From Toxotes chatareus (Eukaryota > Chordata > Actinopteri > Toxotidae): 64,000 nucleotides of DNA. The notes under the pieces are model-generated. The model worked only from the letters and a program-made list of their open reading frames with translations, was not told where the DNA came from and ran no database searches. Location of the stretch: positions 8,390,501 to 8,454,500 of the forward strand of contig CM028884.1 in the NCBI GenBank assembly GCA_016801885.1, given 5' to 3'. Each line of letters opens with the position of its first letter. The stretch's first letter is position 1. Made by a program: the position numbers and the translations under genes. Below are positions 37,561 through 50,820 of the stretch, piece after piece.

Positions 37561-38699
37561 GGGGGGAACGATATTCCCTTGGTTGGTGTGATATTGGTTA
37601 TAGATCACATAGTACAAGAGTTTACATTTCACATGCCATTTATGGAGAGCTCAAAGAAACAATTATGTGAGGACATGCTCACATCAGGTTTTTATTACAC
37701 CTTAGACCCAGGAGGACACTTTCTCTAATATCACAGTTTTCTCAGCTGTGGATGCCTTATCTGTCAGTTATGATACTGTTAAAACTCAACAGCTTGACTT
37801 TTGCATGTAAAGTTACAGCATGAGTTTTTTAATATCAGGGAATGGTCTTCTAGAGTCCTGCGGTTTCCTGAAAGCTACAGTAACCTGTCGTTTCTCCTAG
37901 GTTCTGCCATTTCCCTACAACAGATGGACAGTGAGCCCACAGAGAGCAAGTGGAGTATGCAGGAAGCAGCCATCCACCACCATGCAGGAGAACATGAGCA
38001 GAGAGGGCTCAGGTTCAGCATGTGTTCTGCTATTCTGTGCTCCAGATGTGCAGTCTTGCTCTTTCAGTGTTTTACCTAAAGCCTCTGTGTGAGAAAAACA
38101 GGGCACTCATTTATTCTCAACACAAAAATGGCTGTTTATCACGACCCGTCAGTTCACAACAGAATCTCTGCTCACAAGGCAACTATTCAGGCATTAATTA
38201 CTGTATTTATGACTGCTGGCATTTTCTTTTTGTCTTTTTTTGTTTGGATAAGTTTGCATTTCACATGGTTCTTCAATGTGACGTACTATGAAAGACTACC
38301 TTTGTGACCTTTAGCTTTCTTTAGTATTGAGCCAACTTTTACTTGTTGCAACATGTTGACCTTCTGCAATTAGACAAAAATCCTTGGACTGTACATGCAA
38401 TTTTTCATAGCCCATTGCACAGCAAAGAGATGGAAAAAGATTATAAAAAAAATATGTGAAATGCAATAAGATTAGATTTGAAGAATGAGATTGAATAAGA
38501 GTTAAAACAGTACAGTTTTAAATAGTACAGCAAACACATGTAATGTCAGAGGGGTCACTTGTGGTGGAGTATTATCACCCAAATCTACATGAACATTTTA
38601 GTGTCTTTTAGTTCATTGTTTTGGTTTCAGACCCTGTAACTGTACTGTTTTGGTTTGGTCTCATTGCTCTCTTGAGCTTTTTTTTTTTTAACCAGCAGA

Positions 38700-38990
38700 A
38701 GCATGTTGGGAGAAAAAAAAAAAAACTATGATAAACCCGCCTAGCAACAGCGAGGGAGAGTTAGTGACACGCTGGTGAACACAGTGGAGCATTTAGCAAC
38801 TAAAGATGCAAATATTTCCCTAAGGAGCTGGTGGAGATCTCTAGTTTTGTAGAAGCATTTTTGATGAACAATCACTGTGAGCGCTAGCAAACACACTGTT
38901 TCCTGTGACTTCCTCAGTATAAAAGCTACCTCATGTTTTGCCAGCTGAATGCTTTTAATGTAAAATAGCACCAGGAGGAAATGTTGGGAT
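38700..38990 (-). repeat. dispersed teleost repeat, family B copy 4 (reverse orientation)
   Basis: On the minus strand it reads TCTCCACCAGCTCC, then AAATATTTGCATCTTTAG, then GCTAAATGCTCCACTGTG. This aligns with copy 1 (TCTCCGCCAGCTCTTG, TAATATCTGGCTCTTTAG, ATTAAATACTCC). Confidence 0.6.
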
Positions 38991-41900
38991 TGCATTAGTA
39001 GGAACTTCATAGAGCTCTGATACTGTGTTTGGAGAGCGAAATGTAAACAGTGAGACTGATATCAATGAGGTGAAACTTTAAACAGTAACACTGGATTACA
39101 TCCACTCTATGCTTTGCTTCTTGTGAGTCTCTCGCACAAAGATAGATCATTTGAATCCAGCACAGGAACGGCAGACCCCTGTATTTACAATGAAAACTAT
39201 TGTATAGGGAAATACTTGCACAGTGTAAATACACTGGAAAAATGATGATCATAAGTAGTGTTACAAATGGGGTTTTGATTTCATGAAAATCTCAAGGATT
39301 CTAACTTTAAGTTTAATCAAATGAAAATGAAAATGTTTGACGCACTTCAGAGCATTTGCACTTGAGGATGTGCAGATAGCAAAACTAATCAACAAAGGTT
39401 ATCTAATGTAAGGTTATCTAACGCTCACAAAATGAGTGTTTCATCAACATGCCAGGATGTCCATGTAAATTGGCATCTCGTCTGTCTTTGTTAATTGAAT
39501 ATCTCTCCACAGGTCTGCAGAGCTGAGCGTAGCCTTCATCCGACTAACCAGATCACAGCAGAAAATTCAAAATTCAACAAAGGATCAAATGAGTGATGTA
39601 ACATGACAGTGAAGACATTGCCCACCCTTTGTTTTTCTTGCTGCCCTACTTTTGTCAAATGGTACCGAGGGAGATTTGAGGTAGCACTGCAGTAATTCAA
39701 GGTCTTATCCACATATAAGGAGGGAGAAAAAGAAACACTTTGAACTCTGCAGGAACAGCAAACAGATGTTAATGAACATGATGTTCCGGTACAGGCCTCT
39801 GGCAACAGGATTAAAACAATTTAAAGAGAAGTAAGAGAAGAGAGGAGAAGATATCCACATGAGCAAGGATGAACACTGAAAATACTGTACTGACGATGAT
39901 TCATACTTGGCCTGGTAAGAATTACCAACAAAATGATTTCCCTTATTAACTGTTTTCATGAGCAGTGGAGCCATTTTAACATTACAATGATCTAATTCAA
40001 ATGTTATTTTTAGTTTCTTTCCATAATCTGAATTGCAGTTAATATGAAATAGTATTCCTGCGAGGAGTTATACTTTAGAGGTCAATCAGAGGATACAGAC
40101 TACATGAAAATTAAGGTTTGGGTTTAAGGTCTCTTCAACTTTCAAGCATTGGTTGTTGGCGACCCTTTTTTTCAGTGCATTTTCATCAAGGACATAACTT
40201 AATGGGTTTCAAATGATCACTACACAGTCTATTTATCCTTGTCAGATAAATAGAAAATGCTAATTTGTAACATCATCAAATCAATTATGGATGTGAAAAG
40301 GAATGTCCTTAAATCAGTACATGGCACAAAGGAACTGTTTCTTGTTTATCCACCTTGTTTTCCTCTCACGATGTCAAGTGTCAGAGTTTTGTTCATTATT
40401 ATAGTGAACTGACCATCTCTGCCTCCCACTCCAGTCCCTGTAACAGGAGAGCCAGGTGTAATTGGTTATTTGACCGGCGTAGTTTATCTGTGCTGGACTG
40501 TGATGGATGCAACAGTGAAAGATGAGGCATAAAATTAGATACACTGAGACAGGCAGCCAGCTAGATTTGGTACAAAAGGTTGGAAAATGTCATAAGCTTC
40601 GTCTTGGCGTAGCATTAACAGGCAGTAGCATAGCACAAACAGAAGCATGAATAATGTATTTACATGTGCACACAACTATCCACCCCACCCCCCTCCAACC
40701 CCGAGCGCGCACATGCGTGCACACACACACACACACACTGAACAAATCACGTCAAATAAATGCTTGATTATAATGTATGAAATGTTTCTGATCAGTCAGC
40801 TGAAAAACTAATTTCATTTTCTCATTAGAAGTCTCTGCCTGAGGCTCATTCTCATGTCAGTGTTTATTACTCCGAAAACAGAAAATTAAAATCATCAGCT
40901 TGGTCAGAATCAGAGCTGTGAATCACTATTTACGACTGAGGGAGAGAAAGAGAGGGAGAGAAGGAGAGCAGGAGGAAAAAAAAACATTAAAGACCGGACA
41001 ACAATTGAAGGAATATATCTCATTTTACTGTGGCAGTGGATTTATAGCCCACATGACCTTTCCTTCTCCAGAGATTTGTTGCTATGCAGTCGTCCATCAT
41101 GTTTCTAATTTGGCATAAGGTACAGTAGGTTAGTGAATAGTTTCCATTGTGTTAGTGAGTGCATTTTGGCAAGTTAATAAATTGGTTTTAGTGCTGAAAT
41201 GATAATGTAGTATGAACATTTGAAGGACCAGAGTTTGGCCACTTTTATGACTAGCTCAATTATTTCCATTTTGTGTTATTAAGGAGTTTAAAATGCAATC
41301 AAATATATTTGTACATCATCATAACTCATCACAACGCATAGTTTAACTCAAGTCATCCAAACCACATCTTTGTAACTGTAACATATTGTCTGGTACTGGT
41401 TTAAATATACTATATAAATCACAAAGCAAGACCAAGAAATATCAATGTACAACTAGAAGCTGGAAGGGAGAAGATTTTTTTAGACAAAATTCAATGTCAG
41501 TTTTCCAGGAAAACATAACAAATATAATCAGTGAGTGGTCATTTCATTTGTTATGTGGGAAATGTACTTAAAGCTGTGATAATTAATAATTTAATATTAA
41601 TAGTGGACCAAATGATTATGTGTAAAGAAGCTCTCTTAGTGATGATGCTTGATGGGTACATTAGCCACCGTCTGCTCACACCTTCTCAGTTGGGTTATGA
41701 TATCTCAGTGTTGTGTTTACATTTTGTTGTACTGCTTCCAAGGGGCACCAACTTCCAATTAATGCAGGTTCAAGTTACTTACTATTTCTGAAAAGTATGT
41801 TTTAACATGCAACTTCCCACTGTGTAAAAGTCATCGCCATTTAAAAAAAGTTACATGTAGAATTCTTCTTGGATTCACCACAGCCATCAAACCTCGGCTG

Positions 41901-44900
41901 GTATTTTGATCCCTTCCCCTTGGATCTGTGGATAGCTCAGATTTCCATTTGTGCCAAACAGTGTGCCACAGTGGTGTAAACTACTGCAACAGTTACAACA
42001 TAGAGCCACATTTGAAAGGCACATGGTTCCTTCTTTTCAGGATTTCAGGTTTTGTGCGTACAGTTAATGCAAGATCCAAATCCCCTAAAGTGTGAAATGA
42101 TTTTGATATGATTAAATAAAGATCAAACCATGTGTTCCTCCCTTGGGGGCTGATTACTCTATACACAGTATTTGTTTTTACCAAGGTCTACATGACCTTA
42201 CACACCAAAGCACACAGACTGTATGTGCATTTTTTAACACTGTCATGATTATTTTATGGTCTACAATGAAAATATGTGGCTGCATCATTATTTTTACAGA
42301 CAGAAACGGAAAATTATGTAGCTAATACTGTGTGACTGAATTTAAAAGATATAACAACATACATGTTCGGTGGTGATTTAGCCCTGAGTGCTGGCTGCAG
42401 GCTGCAAAATTGACATTTATACGTAGATGAATCGAATGAACCGCTCCTGAATCAATTGAGTTACAGAAGTTAAAAGAATCATGCTTCTCTCCACCGAGGG
42501 GATGTGTCTGCACTGTCCTCCCCAGAACATACTGGGGGCTGATCTACAACCGTCACGGATAGTTCAGTTTCTTTATTTAAACTCAGTAACTCAGACATGT
42601 TGCTGTCTGTTACTGTGCTGTATTATAACTGCACCTTAGGTACTAATTATGAACAAATCATTTCTTTTAGTTGAACAGCACTTAAGAAAACAGTGCAATT
42701 ATTGTACATGTCGGATTTTTAACATGGAATAGAGAATAGAAATAGAAATCCTTCATCTAATCTAATCACAGTTTCCATGCTGTCTTATTATTTCACTGCC
42801 TGATAACTTGGTATGTGTTTTGCAGACCTCTCTGCAAAGACGTCCTGGCCAATCTGTATTGCCTCATCATGTTTCCCTTAATATAGTTGAAAAGCACAAG
42901 TTCTACTCACATTAGGCTAACATCTGGTCTTAGCTGGTCTGCTCTAATTGCTGTCTGTGGGGATACATTCAAGTTTGATTTTTTTTCCCCTCATCTCATC
43001 AACTAAAAAAAAAAAACCCAATGGTAAGTGAAATGTAAACCATACAGGTATAAACAAGCGCTGGGTCACAGCATGTCTGCCAGTGTTGATTATTATAAAT
43101 CCACCGATGCCGGTCATGTCTGATGAAACATAAAATAAACTCAGCGCTTAAAATATTTCACTTGTGTAAGTCAATAGTTTCAGCTTCAACTTGTCAACCG
43201 CAAGATGTTTTACAAATTCCTCAGACATGATCCTACAACATACTGTATGCAGAAAGTATTTCACTGAGACTCAATAAGCCTTGATTTGTTGAGAACCCTT
43301 TGTATGGAGGTGCAGTCAGCCAAACCTTGCTATAAACAGACTTTATTCCACATCACAGAAACATGTGTCCTGACCTTTCCACCAAGACCTTTCATTTATT
43401 TTCTAATACACTTCCCCTTGTGAGTTACTGTGTTCTCATAGTCATAGAAAAGGTCAAAGCAAGCACTCATGTCTGATGTCTGCCTGCTGAATTAGCTGTG
43501 TCACCTTTAATTTTTCCAGAATCAGACCTCACCACTCTGCTGAGTCTCATTTGATTGTACTATGTGTTCAGTATTTATGCTGTATTAGGTATAGTGATTG
43601 CGCTGTATATATGAATATGAAAGTATGAGGGCAATAATAAACTAAATACCTTAATTTTGTATTCACAGAGGGTTTCCATGTGTTACAAGTTCACAAAATA
43701 CAAAAAAGGATTCTCCTGAGTAACTGGTATTTTGGTTTCAAAAAATTAAAAGCTTAAGCTGTGATAAATTAATAAAAACTTACAAATATGTGTATCACTT
43801 TCCTCTTCTTTCAGAGAGTAAAACAGACATAAAAGGACTACAGAGTGTTGCATCTCCACTGCAAACCCCATTCATCCAAAACACAGACGTTCTTTTAATA
43901 ACCAAAATAGAATGAGGGGGTGTGATTATCCATTAATCAACAATGGCGTAGCAAGCTCATTTGTATTGTTACAGAGTGAAATTCTGAATTCAGGACATTG
44001 TGAAGAAATGACCCCCTTATGCATGTGAACAGCCTCTGAGAGGGGGAGGTGGATTTGTGGGGGGGGGTGGAGCCTGTCACAGCGATGTTGATCGATGATG
44101 CTGCCTCAGATTATGAACACAGAATTAGCACATTAGGACTTGTATGATAAATAGACCAACCACCAGCCAGTCTCCAAATCACCTCAAAGAGCAGCTAGAC
44201 AAATTGACTGAACCCACAGTTAAAGCTGATTTCAGCCGGCCAGCGTGGGTTCGCATTGAACATCTAGCTCTGCTCGTCATATGGGTTATACATGGTATAT
44301 GTAATATTAGAGTAAAACGGCAACAATTTCCGACCAAATCAAGCAAAATCTCGAAAATCTAGAGAGTCTAGCTCAACTTTAGTGAACTTTGACCTCCAAA
44401 TTTAGTCTGTTGACCAAGTGTGAGTCACCACGACAGTGCTAACCTCATGGTGGAAGCTACCACTAGCGATCAGTGTGTTGCACCATTCACTTTTTTTCAA
44501 CCCTTCTCTATTGGAGTATAAACTGTGCCACAGAAGAGGAATGGCTTCTGACCACTGTGACAGGAGGCAATGTCTTTTGAAAAAACTGTGTGAACCTATT
44601 GTCCTGTTAGCAACCGCGCTAACGACCTTGCAAAATGACAGCAAGCAGTTTTCCTCCGTTTGATGTGAATTTAGCTTGAAGCTCCCACACAAACACAGTC
44701 CAACCACACAGGTGTTTTCCGTTACTTACTTGCTTCTCAGGACTGTTGGGCCATGTGTGCAGACTATGTTTGATTGATATCTCTGTGACTCACTTGTTAG
44801 TTTTGTTGCACCTGTCAGGGCAGGCCAACTTAATAACTTTATCATTCTTATTTGTATATGGAGTTTTATGACCTCAGGTTATTTCCATCATAGCTCTCTG

Positions 44901-45789
44901 CTCAACTTCATCCTGAGCACAGAGCTAATTGATCAGAAAAATCCTGTGTGGGATTGAAGGGTTCTTTACTTAACTGTTTAATTACTGAAGCAAGAAGGAG
45001 GGATAAATATGATAGTTTAAACAGTTTTAGTTCGTTTACACAGTGATAGGACTTTGTGTAGCTCCGCTCCTGATGTTAACCTCCTTGAGTTAACGAGCCA
45101 CAACAACTGAAGTTTGTCTGACATGATGAGATGAACATCAGTAGCTGGCCTGAACTGTTGTTGTCAATATCGTTGCATTAAATTTTCTTGAGACGCACAG
45201 TGTCAGAGGAGATGGAGCTACTTCAGCATGCAAAAGAGGATAACTGGCTACACACCCTCATCTGACACTGGCACAGGCTGAGACAAGGCTGGAAATGGGA
45301 AGTTTTTTAAATCGCTGACTGGCATGAGCCATTTGTGACCTCTTTCTTTAATCAGTAATAAACTGTAGATGCAAATTCATCTGGGAATCTAGAGAAGAGA
45401 GCTACAACTACAGCCATTAAAAGTAACAATACTTTTTTTCCAACTACATAGTTAATTAATTCCTCAGTGAAGGTGTAAATAAACCGTTACCTATATAGTG
45501 GTTTTGTGTCTGTGAGCTTTTGTCTAACTTTCTCTGTTTGTGTTTTAATATAAAACTAATGATACTATCAAAATACTGTTCTACAAGCAAATAACAGCCA
45601 GAGGCTTTACTTGCAAATGAAGCTGAAAGTAATAACAGTGTCTCACCTGTTTATGCTGCGACAATGAAGACAAAGGGCATCTCGCTAATTTGGAGCAATT
45701 TGAAAACAGCGTTAAGGTCACAGGAGGAGCTGGAAAATTGACTCTGTCGCTACTTTCTTTCTCTGACTGCAAGTGTAACCGGTCTGGTC
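38991..45789. other. intergenic DNA
   Basis: Simple features only: a short direct duplication AGGTTATCTAA at about 39397 and 39412, the CA/GC tract at 40.7 kb, an A run at 43005..43017, and a G-rich patch at 44041..44071. No gene is recognised. Confidence 0.5.
40682..40738. repeat. C-rich patch followed by alternating GC/CA repeat
   Basis: CACCCCACCCCCCTCC is followed by GAGCGCGCACATGCGTGC and about nine CA units. This alternating purine-pyrimidine run is Z-DNA prone. The C runs give G runs on the minus strand. Confidence 0.7.
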
Positions 45790-45982
45790 TGACACTTAGA
45801 GTAGCTACGAACTCTACGTTGTGTTGTGGGTCATGAGAAAGGAGACGAGGACAACGTCTGCCTTGCTAACCGGGAGGATTTATTCTCTGTGCAAAACACA
45901 TAAAAATCAGTACAGCAACTTCTCATGACCAGCTTTCCACAGCCACACCTTTCCTCACAGGGTCCAGAAAACGAATGAGCTG
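45790..45982 (-). pseudogene. joined (intronless) copy of the same segment, retrocopy-like
   Basis: On the minus strand the 31-bp and 62-bp blocks seen at 46161..46508 are contiguous here. CTGTGAGGAAAG runs directly into GTGTGGCTGTGG, exactly the product expected from removing the 254-bp insert. The 62-bp part has 3 differences. After TTTTGCACAG the copy continues AGAATAAATCCTCCC instead of the donor-like GTATGT, as if a third exon had been joined. No poly(A) tail or target-site duplication is evident, so the left limit is a guess. The reading frame differs between copies and no product is inferred. Confidence 0.45.
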
Positions 45983-46160
45983 CTACCGCATTACTCTGTT
46001 TGATTAATAAAACAACAAAATTACTATAAGTGTTCAGTACAATAAAATACATGTCTTTATAACTGTATAGTTACAGTAACTGTAACCCCCCAGCAGCAAT
46101 TATTTTTTTATCTCACAAGAATAAATGTGCACAAAAACAACATAAGGGGATCTCACATAC

Positions 46161-46508
46161 CTGTGCAAAACACATAAAAATCAGTACGGCAGCTTCTCGT
46201 GACCAGCTTTCCACAGCCACACCTTTAAAAAAAAAAAGACACAAAACAACAACCGGCGTGAGAAAACTGCCGCCATGCTCCTTCAGCTTAACTCCAGATC
46301 TGTAACCTAGCATGCTACATAAAAGTGCCGCACTGATTAAATAAATAAATACAAACTTCGAAATAAATGCGCCAGCAGGTAATGTGTGTGACCTGTAGCA
46401 TGTAAAAACTGTAACCCTGTTTGGCGTTTTTACTGTATTTTAACACTTTATAGACAGGAACACACGTACTGCTTACCTTTCCTCACAGCTTCCGGAAAAC
46501 GAGTGAGG
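46161..46508 (-). pseudogene. split transcript-like segment: two short exon-like blocks with a GT-AG intron
   Basis: On the minus strand, an exon-like block ending CTGTGAGGAAAG at 46477 is followed by GTAAGCAGTACG. The 254-bp intervening sequence 46223..46476 ends with an 11-T tract and AAAG at an AG acceptor. A 62-bp block (46161..46222) follows, starts GTGTGGCTGTGG, ends TTTTGCACAG, and is followed by a second donor-like GTATGT. Both blocks occur joined at 45887..45982. CCGGAAGC (46491..46498 on +) and ACTTCCTG upstream are ETS-like sites of the kind found in 5' ends of genes. No protein could be identified, and this may be a non-coding RNA gene, a pseudogene or a repeat. Confidence 0.45.
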
Positions 46509-47029
46509 AGGATAGTGCGAATTCACAGGAAGTGTCATCATTACAACTTACCAAAATAAAAGCTCCCCAAAATAAATACAGACAAAAATATAAACACATA
46601 AAAAGCATGAGAATGTGAACATACATAAAAAATGGATTTGGTGAAATACACCTATTAAAATTATACATCGGTTACACAAGGCATCCTCAAAAAAAGTTGT
46701 CTCACATGGCTGAATGTCATGCAGTAGTTTGATTAAAATTCCCGAATCACACAAGTCCACACACTTGCTTTTATTACAGTTTAATTGCTGTTCTTTGTTG
46801 ATTGACTACAGAAACACTACAGCAGTGTTTAATCAATCGGCACCAAAGACATTGCCAAAACAATAAAAGGAATGCAAAAGTGAAATCCAGAGGCAGTAAA
46901 CTGTCCAGCACGTTGATTGGCTTTCCCTTTCAGATTCACAAAGGAAATGGATTCTATCACAGCGTACAGGAGGTGGAATACTGGAGAGATTACCTATTTA
47001 CTGCAAGGATAATCCAGATACAGTTAATC

Positions 47030-47143
47030 AACCTGAATGTGGAAGCAAATCCATATAAACACCAGGACAGCATGCAACCTCCACTCAGAAATGTGGGTCT
47101 CTGTGAGAGCAGCTCTAACCACTGAGCTACCATGCAACCCTTC
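47030..47143 (-). repeat. fragment of a tRNA-like or SINE-like teleost repeat
   Basis: The plus strand ends GCTCTAACCACTGAGCTACC followed by ATGCAACCC, and before it reads CATGCAACCTCCACTCAGAA. The reverse complement corresponds to the widespread fish element that starts GGGCGGCACGGTGGCTCAG and has a promoter-like box. It is strongly diverged. Confidence 0.45.
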
Positions 47144-47639
47144 AGTGCTTCACAGCGTGTGTACTATGGATATTATGATAGCTGAAAGCTCCCAGAAGAT
47201 GGGAAACATCCCATTATTTTTCATAATATGCAAAAATTTTTATTTTCATCACATCACTCATTAAGAAGGAATCTTTTTTTTTATCAGTGCAGATTAACCT
47301 TCATAGCCATGATAGTAGCATGACTCTATGAATGGTAACGACAAGTGGTCCACCTCTTTGGTCCAGGCTGAAATATTATATCCCCTCTGGTGCCACCATG
47401 AGGTTAAGAGTTTCGTTTTTTTGTTTTTTTGTTTGTTTTTTTCTTTTTGTGAAAAAGAATATGTTCATAGTCCTCACAGGATGAATCCTACAGACTTCGA
47501 TGATCCCTCACTTGTCCATTCAGCACCACCATCAGGTCAAAATTACTCTGTCCAAAACTTTGGTTCATGACTGATCTACAAAAGGAATGACATTCAAACC
47601 AGTCTCAGCTGCACTTTGTGTTAAGAGCTGATTAGTAAA

Positions 47640-47835
47640 TAGTAGCATGCTAACATGCTAAAATAAGATGGTGAACATGTAAACATTATACCTGCTCATC
47701 AGCATGTTAGCATTGTCATTTTGAGCACATTACCATGGTGATAGAAACATTCAGTCCAAAGAGCTGCTACAGTGGCTGTGGAGTCTCGTTAAGCCTAATG
47801 TTTTGTTTTATTGAATCAAACTGTTTTGATCACTT
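47640..47835 (-). repeat. dispersed teleost repeat, family A copy 3 (reverse, partial)
   Basis: The plus strand reads AGCATGCTAACATGCTAA, then AAGATGGTGAACATGTAAAC, CATTATACCTGCTCATCAGC and ATGTTAGCATTGTCA. This is the reverse complement of the GCTAACATGCT part of family A. Only the first half of the element is present. Confidence 0.65.
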
Positions 47836-49909
47836 TTAGTCTGAAACTTGACTTCAGTAGATTTGGATTCACTGGGTGATTCACAACTAAACAGACGAGA
47901 CTGCTTTGCAGGCTGACCCCTCTCCCTTCTGCTGCTCTTCCATGTTATTGTCACCGCGTTTTGCTTGGAAGCAAGTACTAATATTCTTAACTGTTGTGTT
48001 ACTTTCCAGCTTTTTACATGCAGCTTTTATATCAGCAAGACAAGTCAGCCTTTTAAAACCCCTCCAAACTCTTCAATTAGCTTCACAAAACAAAGAACAA
48101 CACACAGCTGACATATGTTCTTTTCCATCTTGTCTATTTAGATGCTTAGAAAGTGTCAATATTTTGATATTTCAGCTGCGTATAAAATAATTTCTGATGT
48201 GTATTGCAGTGTAGTGTATATAGTGTATTGTAAGTCTGAAGTGAGGTGACTTCAGTATGTGTATGTGACAAAACACTGGTACACATAATAAACATTAGGC
48301 TGCACTGCCTTTTAGGACTGAAAGGACTGTAGGTGAGAATGTGCTGAGGGTAAGTGCAGACCCCTGGCACCCAGCGAGACCCCAGCTCTGCTCCTTCCCT
48401 CCCCTTTAGCTGGCCCCTTCTCTCTCTGCAGGCAACTGAACAAAGAGAGGACCCAAACAATGGATCACTCTGAGAACTGAATGGCTTTGCGGGTCAAGCA
48501 CTAACCCCCCTCCCTCTTTGACAGAAACACAACCCACACTTGTTCTGCTGAAGGGAGGCTGACCCTCCCGGCTAAGAAATAATGAACGCTGCCTGGGCAT
48601 TAAACTGATAAAACTACTGGGACTGGAATCAGTTTGGCAGACAAATCACCTCTAATGGCGTGAGGCTGGAGCCTGTCTTCTGTCCTGTCTCTCCCTGCTT
48701 CATTACAAGTCTACTGTACACTGTCCAGGCATCCACACAGCCATGTTAAGCTCCTCAGCAGAGTCCATAGCTCGGGACGTGACCTTAAAGAGCAGCTGTC
48801 CAGGCGTCGCTCATTTTTTATCTTTATTTCATGTTTGTTTTGGTTCAAGGTTGCTTGAAATGTTGAAATGGTGTTGCAAACAAAGAGGCCATCATGTGCA
48901 GCCAACTGAAAATGTGTTGCAGAGTTATTTGTTAGGCAAATTGACTGCTCAACTGCCACAGAAGCTTCTGTTTATAAATAAAACTCTACCTAGGACATCT
49001 CTCACAGCATCATGGTCCAACCCAGCGATTTGCATGTTTCATAGTCAAATTGGTTACAAATGCATTTGCAAATCGTTTCTAGCATTTATTATTCTCCTTC
49101 TTCCTGTAATTTCCTAGCATCTGGAATTCCAGGTAATGTCACCAAGGTTATGAATCACATCATAGAAACATGAACGTAAACATGAATTTATTTTTCAACT
49201 GCTTTCCTGTGATTGTCTGAAGCTTCCTGTGCACATTCTCTTGTTTTATGGCTGTGAAAACACACCCAACCATCTGGTGCTGTGAGCTTAAGGAATTATT
49301 TTAATGTTATGAATTATGTGAAATGCAATTAGATCCAGGTCTGTTCATAGTCAGCATAAGGAACGATAAGATAAAACTTAATTATCCCCATGGGGACAAG
49401 GGCTAAGATCATCATCATTTACAGATTGCTCCTTTCTTTTCTTCTTCCTCCACTTTAACTTTGCTCCCTCTCAGTCCACTGTTTAACTGTCGTGTTGTGT
49501 ATCAAGTGCATTTGAGCTCCTGTCAGCTTTGTATATGGCTGCTGTGACACTTCTCTGTGGCTCAAACGGTGGTTTTACAACTTGCCGTCTGCATGGGCAG
49601 CTGAGGTCTGGAGGCATGCAAGCTGTTCGGTCTTTCACCTTCGCTCGCAGCCCCTCCTCCAGGTCAGCAGCCATACATTAGATCAAGCTAGGCCTCACAG
49701 GGTCGAGGACTGGTGCCAATCACACCATAATGCAGCATAAAGCAGGGGAGGGTGAAAACTATAAGCCTCACTGGAGCGAGGACACATGTATTTATTTTTC
49801 TTCCCCTTGTTCCAATACATGTTTGTTTTTATCTCAGATTTTCAGTATAATCAGTTCCAGTTTAGAATTGTTGTCTTAATTAACTCTGCCATCGACAGAC
49901 TGGGGCATA
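47836..49909. other. intergenic DNA with a GC-richer patch
   Basis: The part 48330..48720 is more GC-rich and repeat-poor and could be a conserved element. A fragment AAGATAAAACTTAATTATCCCC near 49368 resembles the end of a fish repeat ('TTTATTAATCCCCATGGGG'). No gene is recognised. Confidence 0.45.
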
Positions 49910-50357
49910 AAAAACTGTAGAGCTGTCGTAATTTGTCACTTAATCGATCAGTTGATTGTTGGAAAATTGAGTAGCAACAATTTGTTTAAGTGCTTTTTCA
50001 CGCAAAAATCGACAAGAAGCAGCTTCTCAAAAATGAGAATATGCTGGTTTTCCTGTGATAGGAAGCCATCATGCTGTCCATATGTTAATACATCAGTGAT
50101 CTTTCTACTTTTAATGCTGGAATTTTACTTGCAGTGCAGAATATTTATATTATGGTATTATCACATATACTTGAGTAAATGTACTGAGTACTTCTGTGCC
50201 TGTAGGAAATTGAATATTTTTTGGGCAAAACAAGCAATTTACATAATTCACACTGGGCTCTGAGAAATTGTGCATTGAGCATTTTTTTTGCAGCTAATTC
50301 AAAAAAAATCCTCAGATTAATGGATAATGAAAATAATTATTAGTTACAGCCCTAACA
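49910..50357. repeat. nonautonomous DNA-transposon-like repeat with AGGGCTGTAACTAA ends (family D)
   Basis: The left end reads AGAGCTGTCGTAATTTGTCA followed by TTAATCGATCAGTTGATTG. The right end, on the minus strand, reads TTAGGGCTGTAACTAATAAT. Internal words GCAGCTTCTCAAAAATGAGA, GGGCAAAACAAGCAATTT and GGGCTCTGAGAAATTGTG are typical of a widespread fish element, probably a non-autonomous DNA transposon. It is interrupted at 50098..50204. Confidence 0.7.
50098..50204. repeat. repeat fragment nested in family D (ACTTGAGTAAATGTACTGAG type)
   Basis: Within family D, the words TGGAATTTTACTTGCAGTGC and ATACTTGAGTAAATGTACTG do not belong to that family. They belong to another common teleost repeat carrying 'TACTTGAGTAAAGTACTGAGTACTTC'. 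This suggests an insertion into the older element. Confidence 0.5.
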
Positions 50358-50785
50358 TAATAACCTTTAAAAGCCAACAGGCATTCACAGTATAAAGAAT
50401 AGTAACAGCGCGCAGTTCCTGGATGGCCTGCGTGTATATGTGCTTCAGACAGCAGCCATACACTGTGAGGAGACTCTATGGCTCATTTGCTTGTGCTCCT
50501 GAACCCTGAGAATTGACTGTGTAAAAGAATCATCCTCAGCTTGAATCTATTATCACCTGATCCTGTACTGTTTCAAGTCTGCCAGGCCCACAGACTGAAT
50601 GCCTCGTGTTTAACCCTTTCCCCGTCTCTCTGCTGGATGGCATCCCATTTCCTTGACTATTACCAAGAGTAAATGTTTTCCTTCGCCCTCTCCAATGAGT
50701 AATTTTTGGTGTCGAAGTTGTCTCTAACCTTTTCCTACTCCCTTTTGTTTGGCTTTTGTTTGGCAACAGCTGTTATCATGGATTT

Positions 50786-50788
50786 CTT

Positions 50789-50819
<31 letters not shown>

Positions 50820-50820
50820 G
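50786..50820. repeat. T-rich low-complexity tract
   Basis: Two long T runs are separated by single C bases. The minus-strand lysine-rich open frame over it is a shadow. Confidence 0.85.

Noticed and set aside
46240..46280. ATGGCGGCAG start in Kozak-like context on the minus strand (reading MAAVFSRRLL)
   Set aside because: The frame is about 30 codons and stops within the duplicated block. It may be part of the intron-like insert, and no product is supported.
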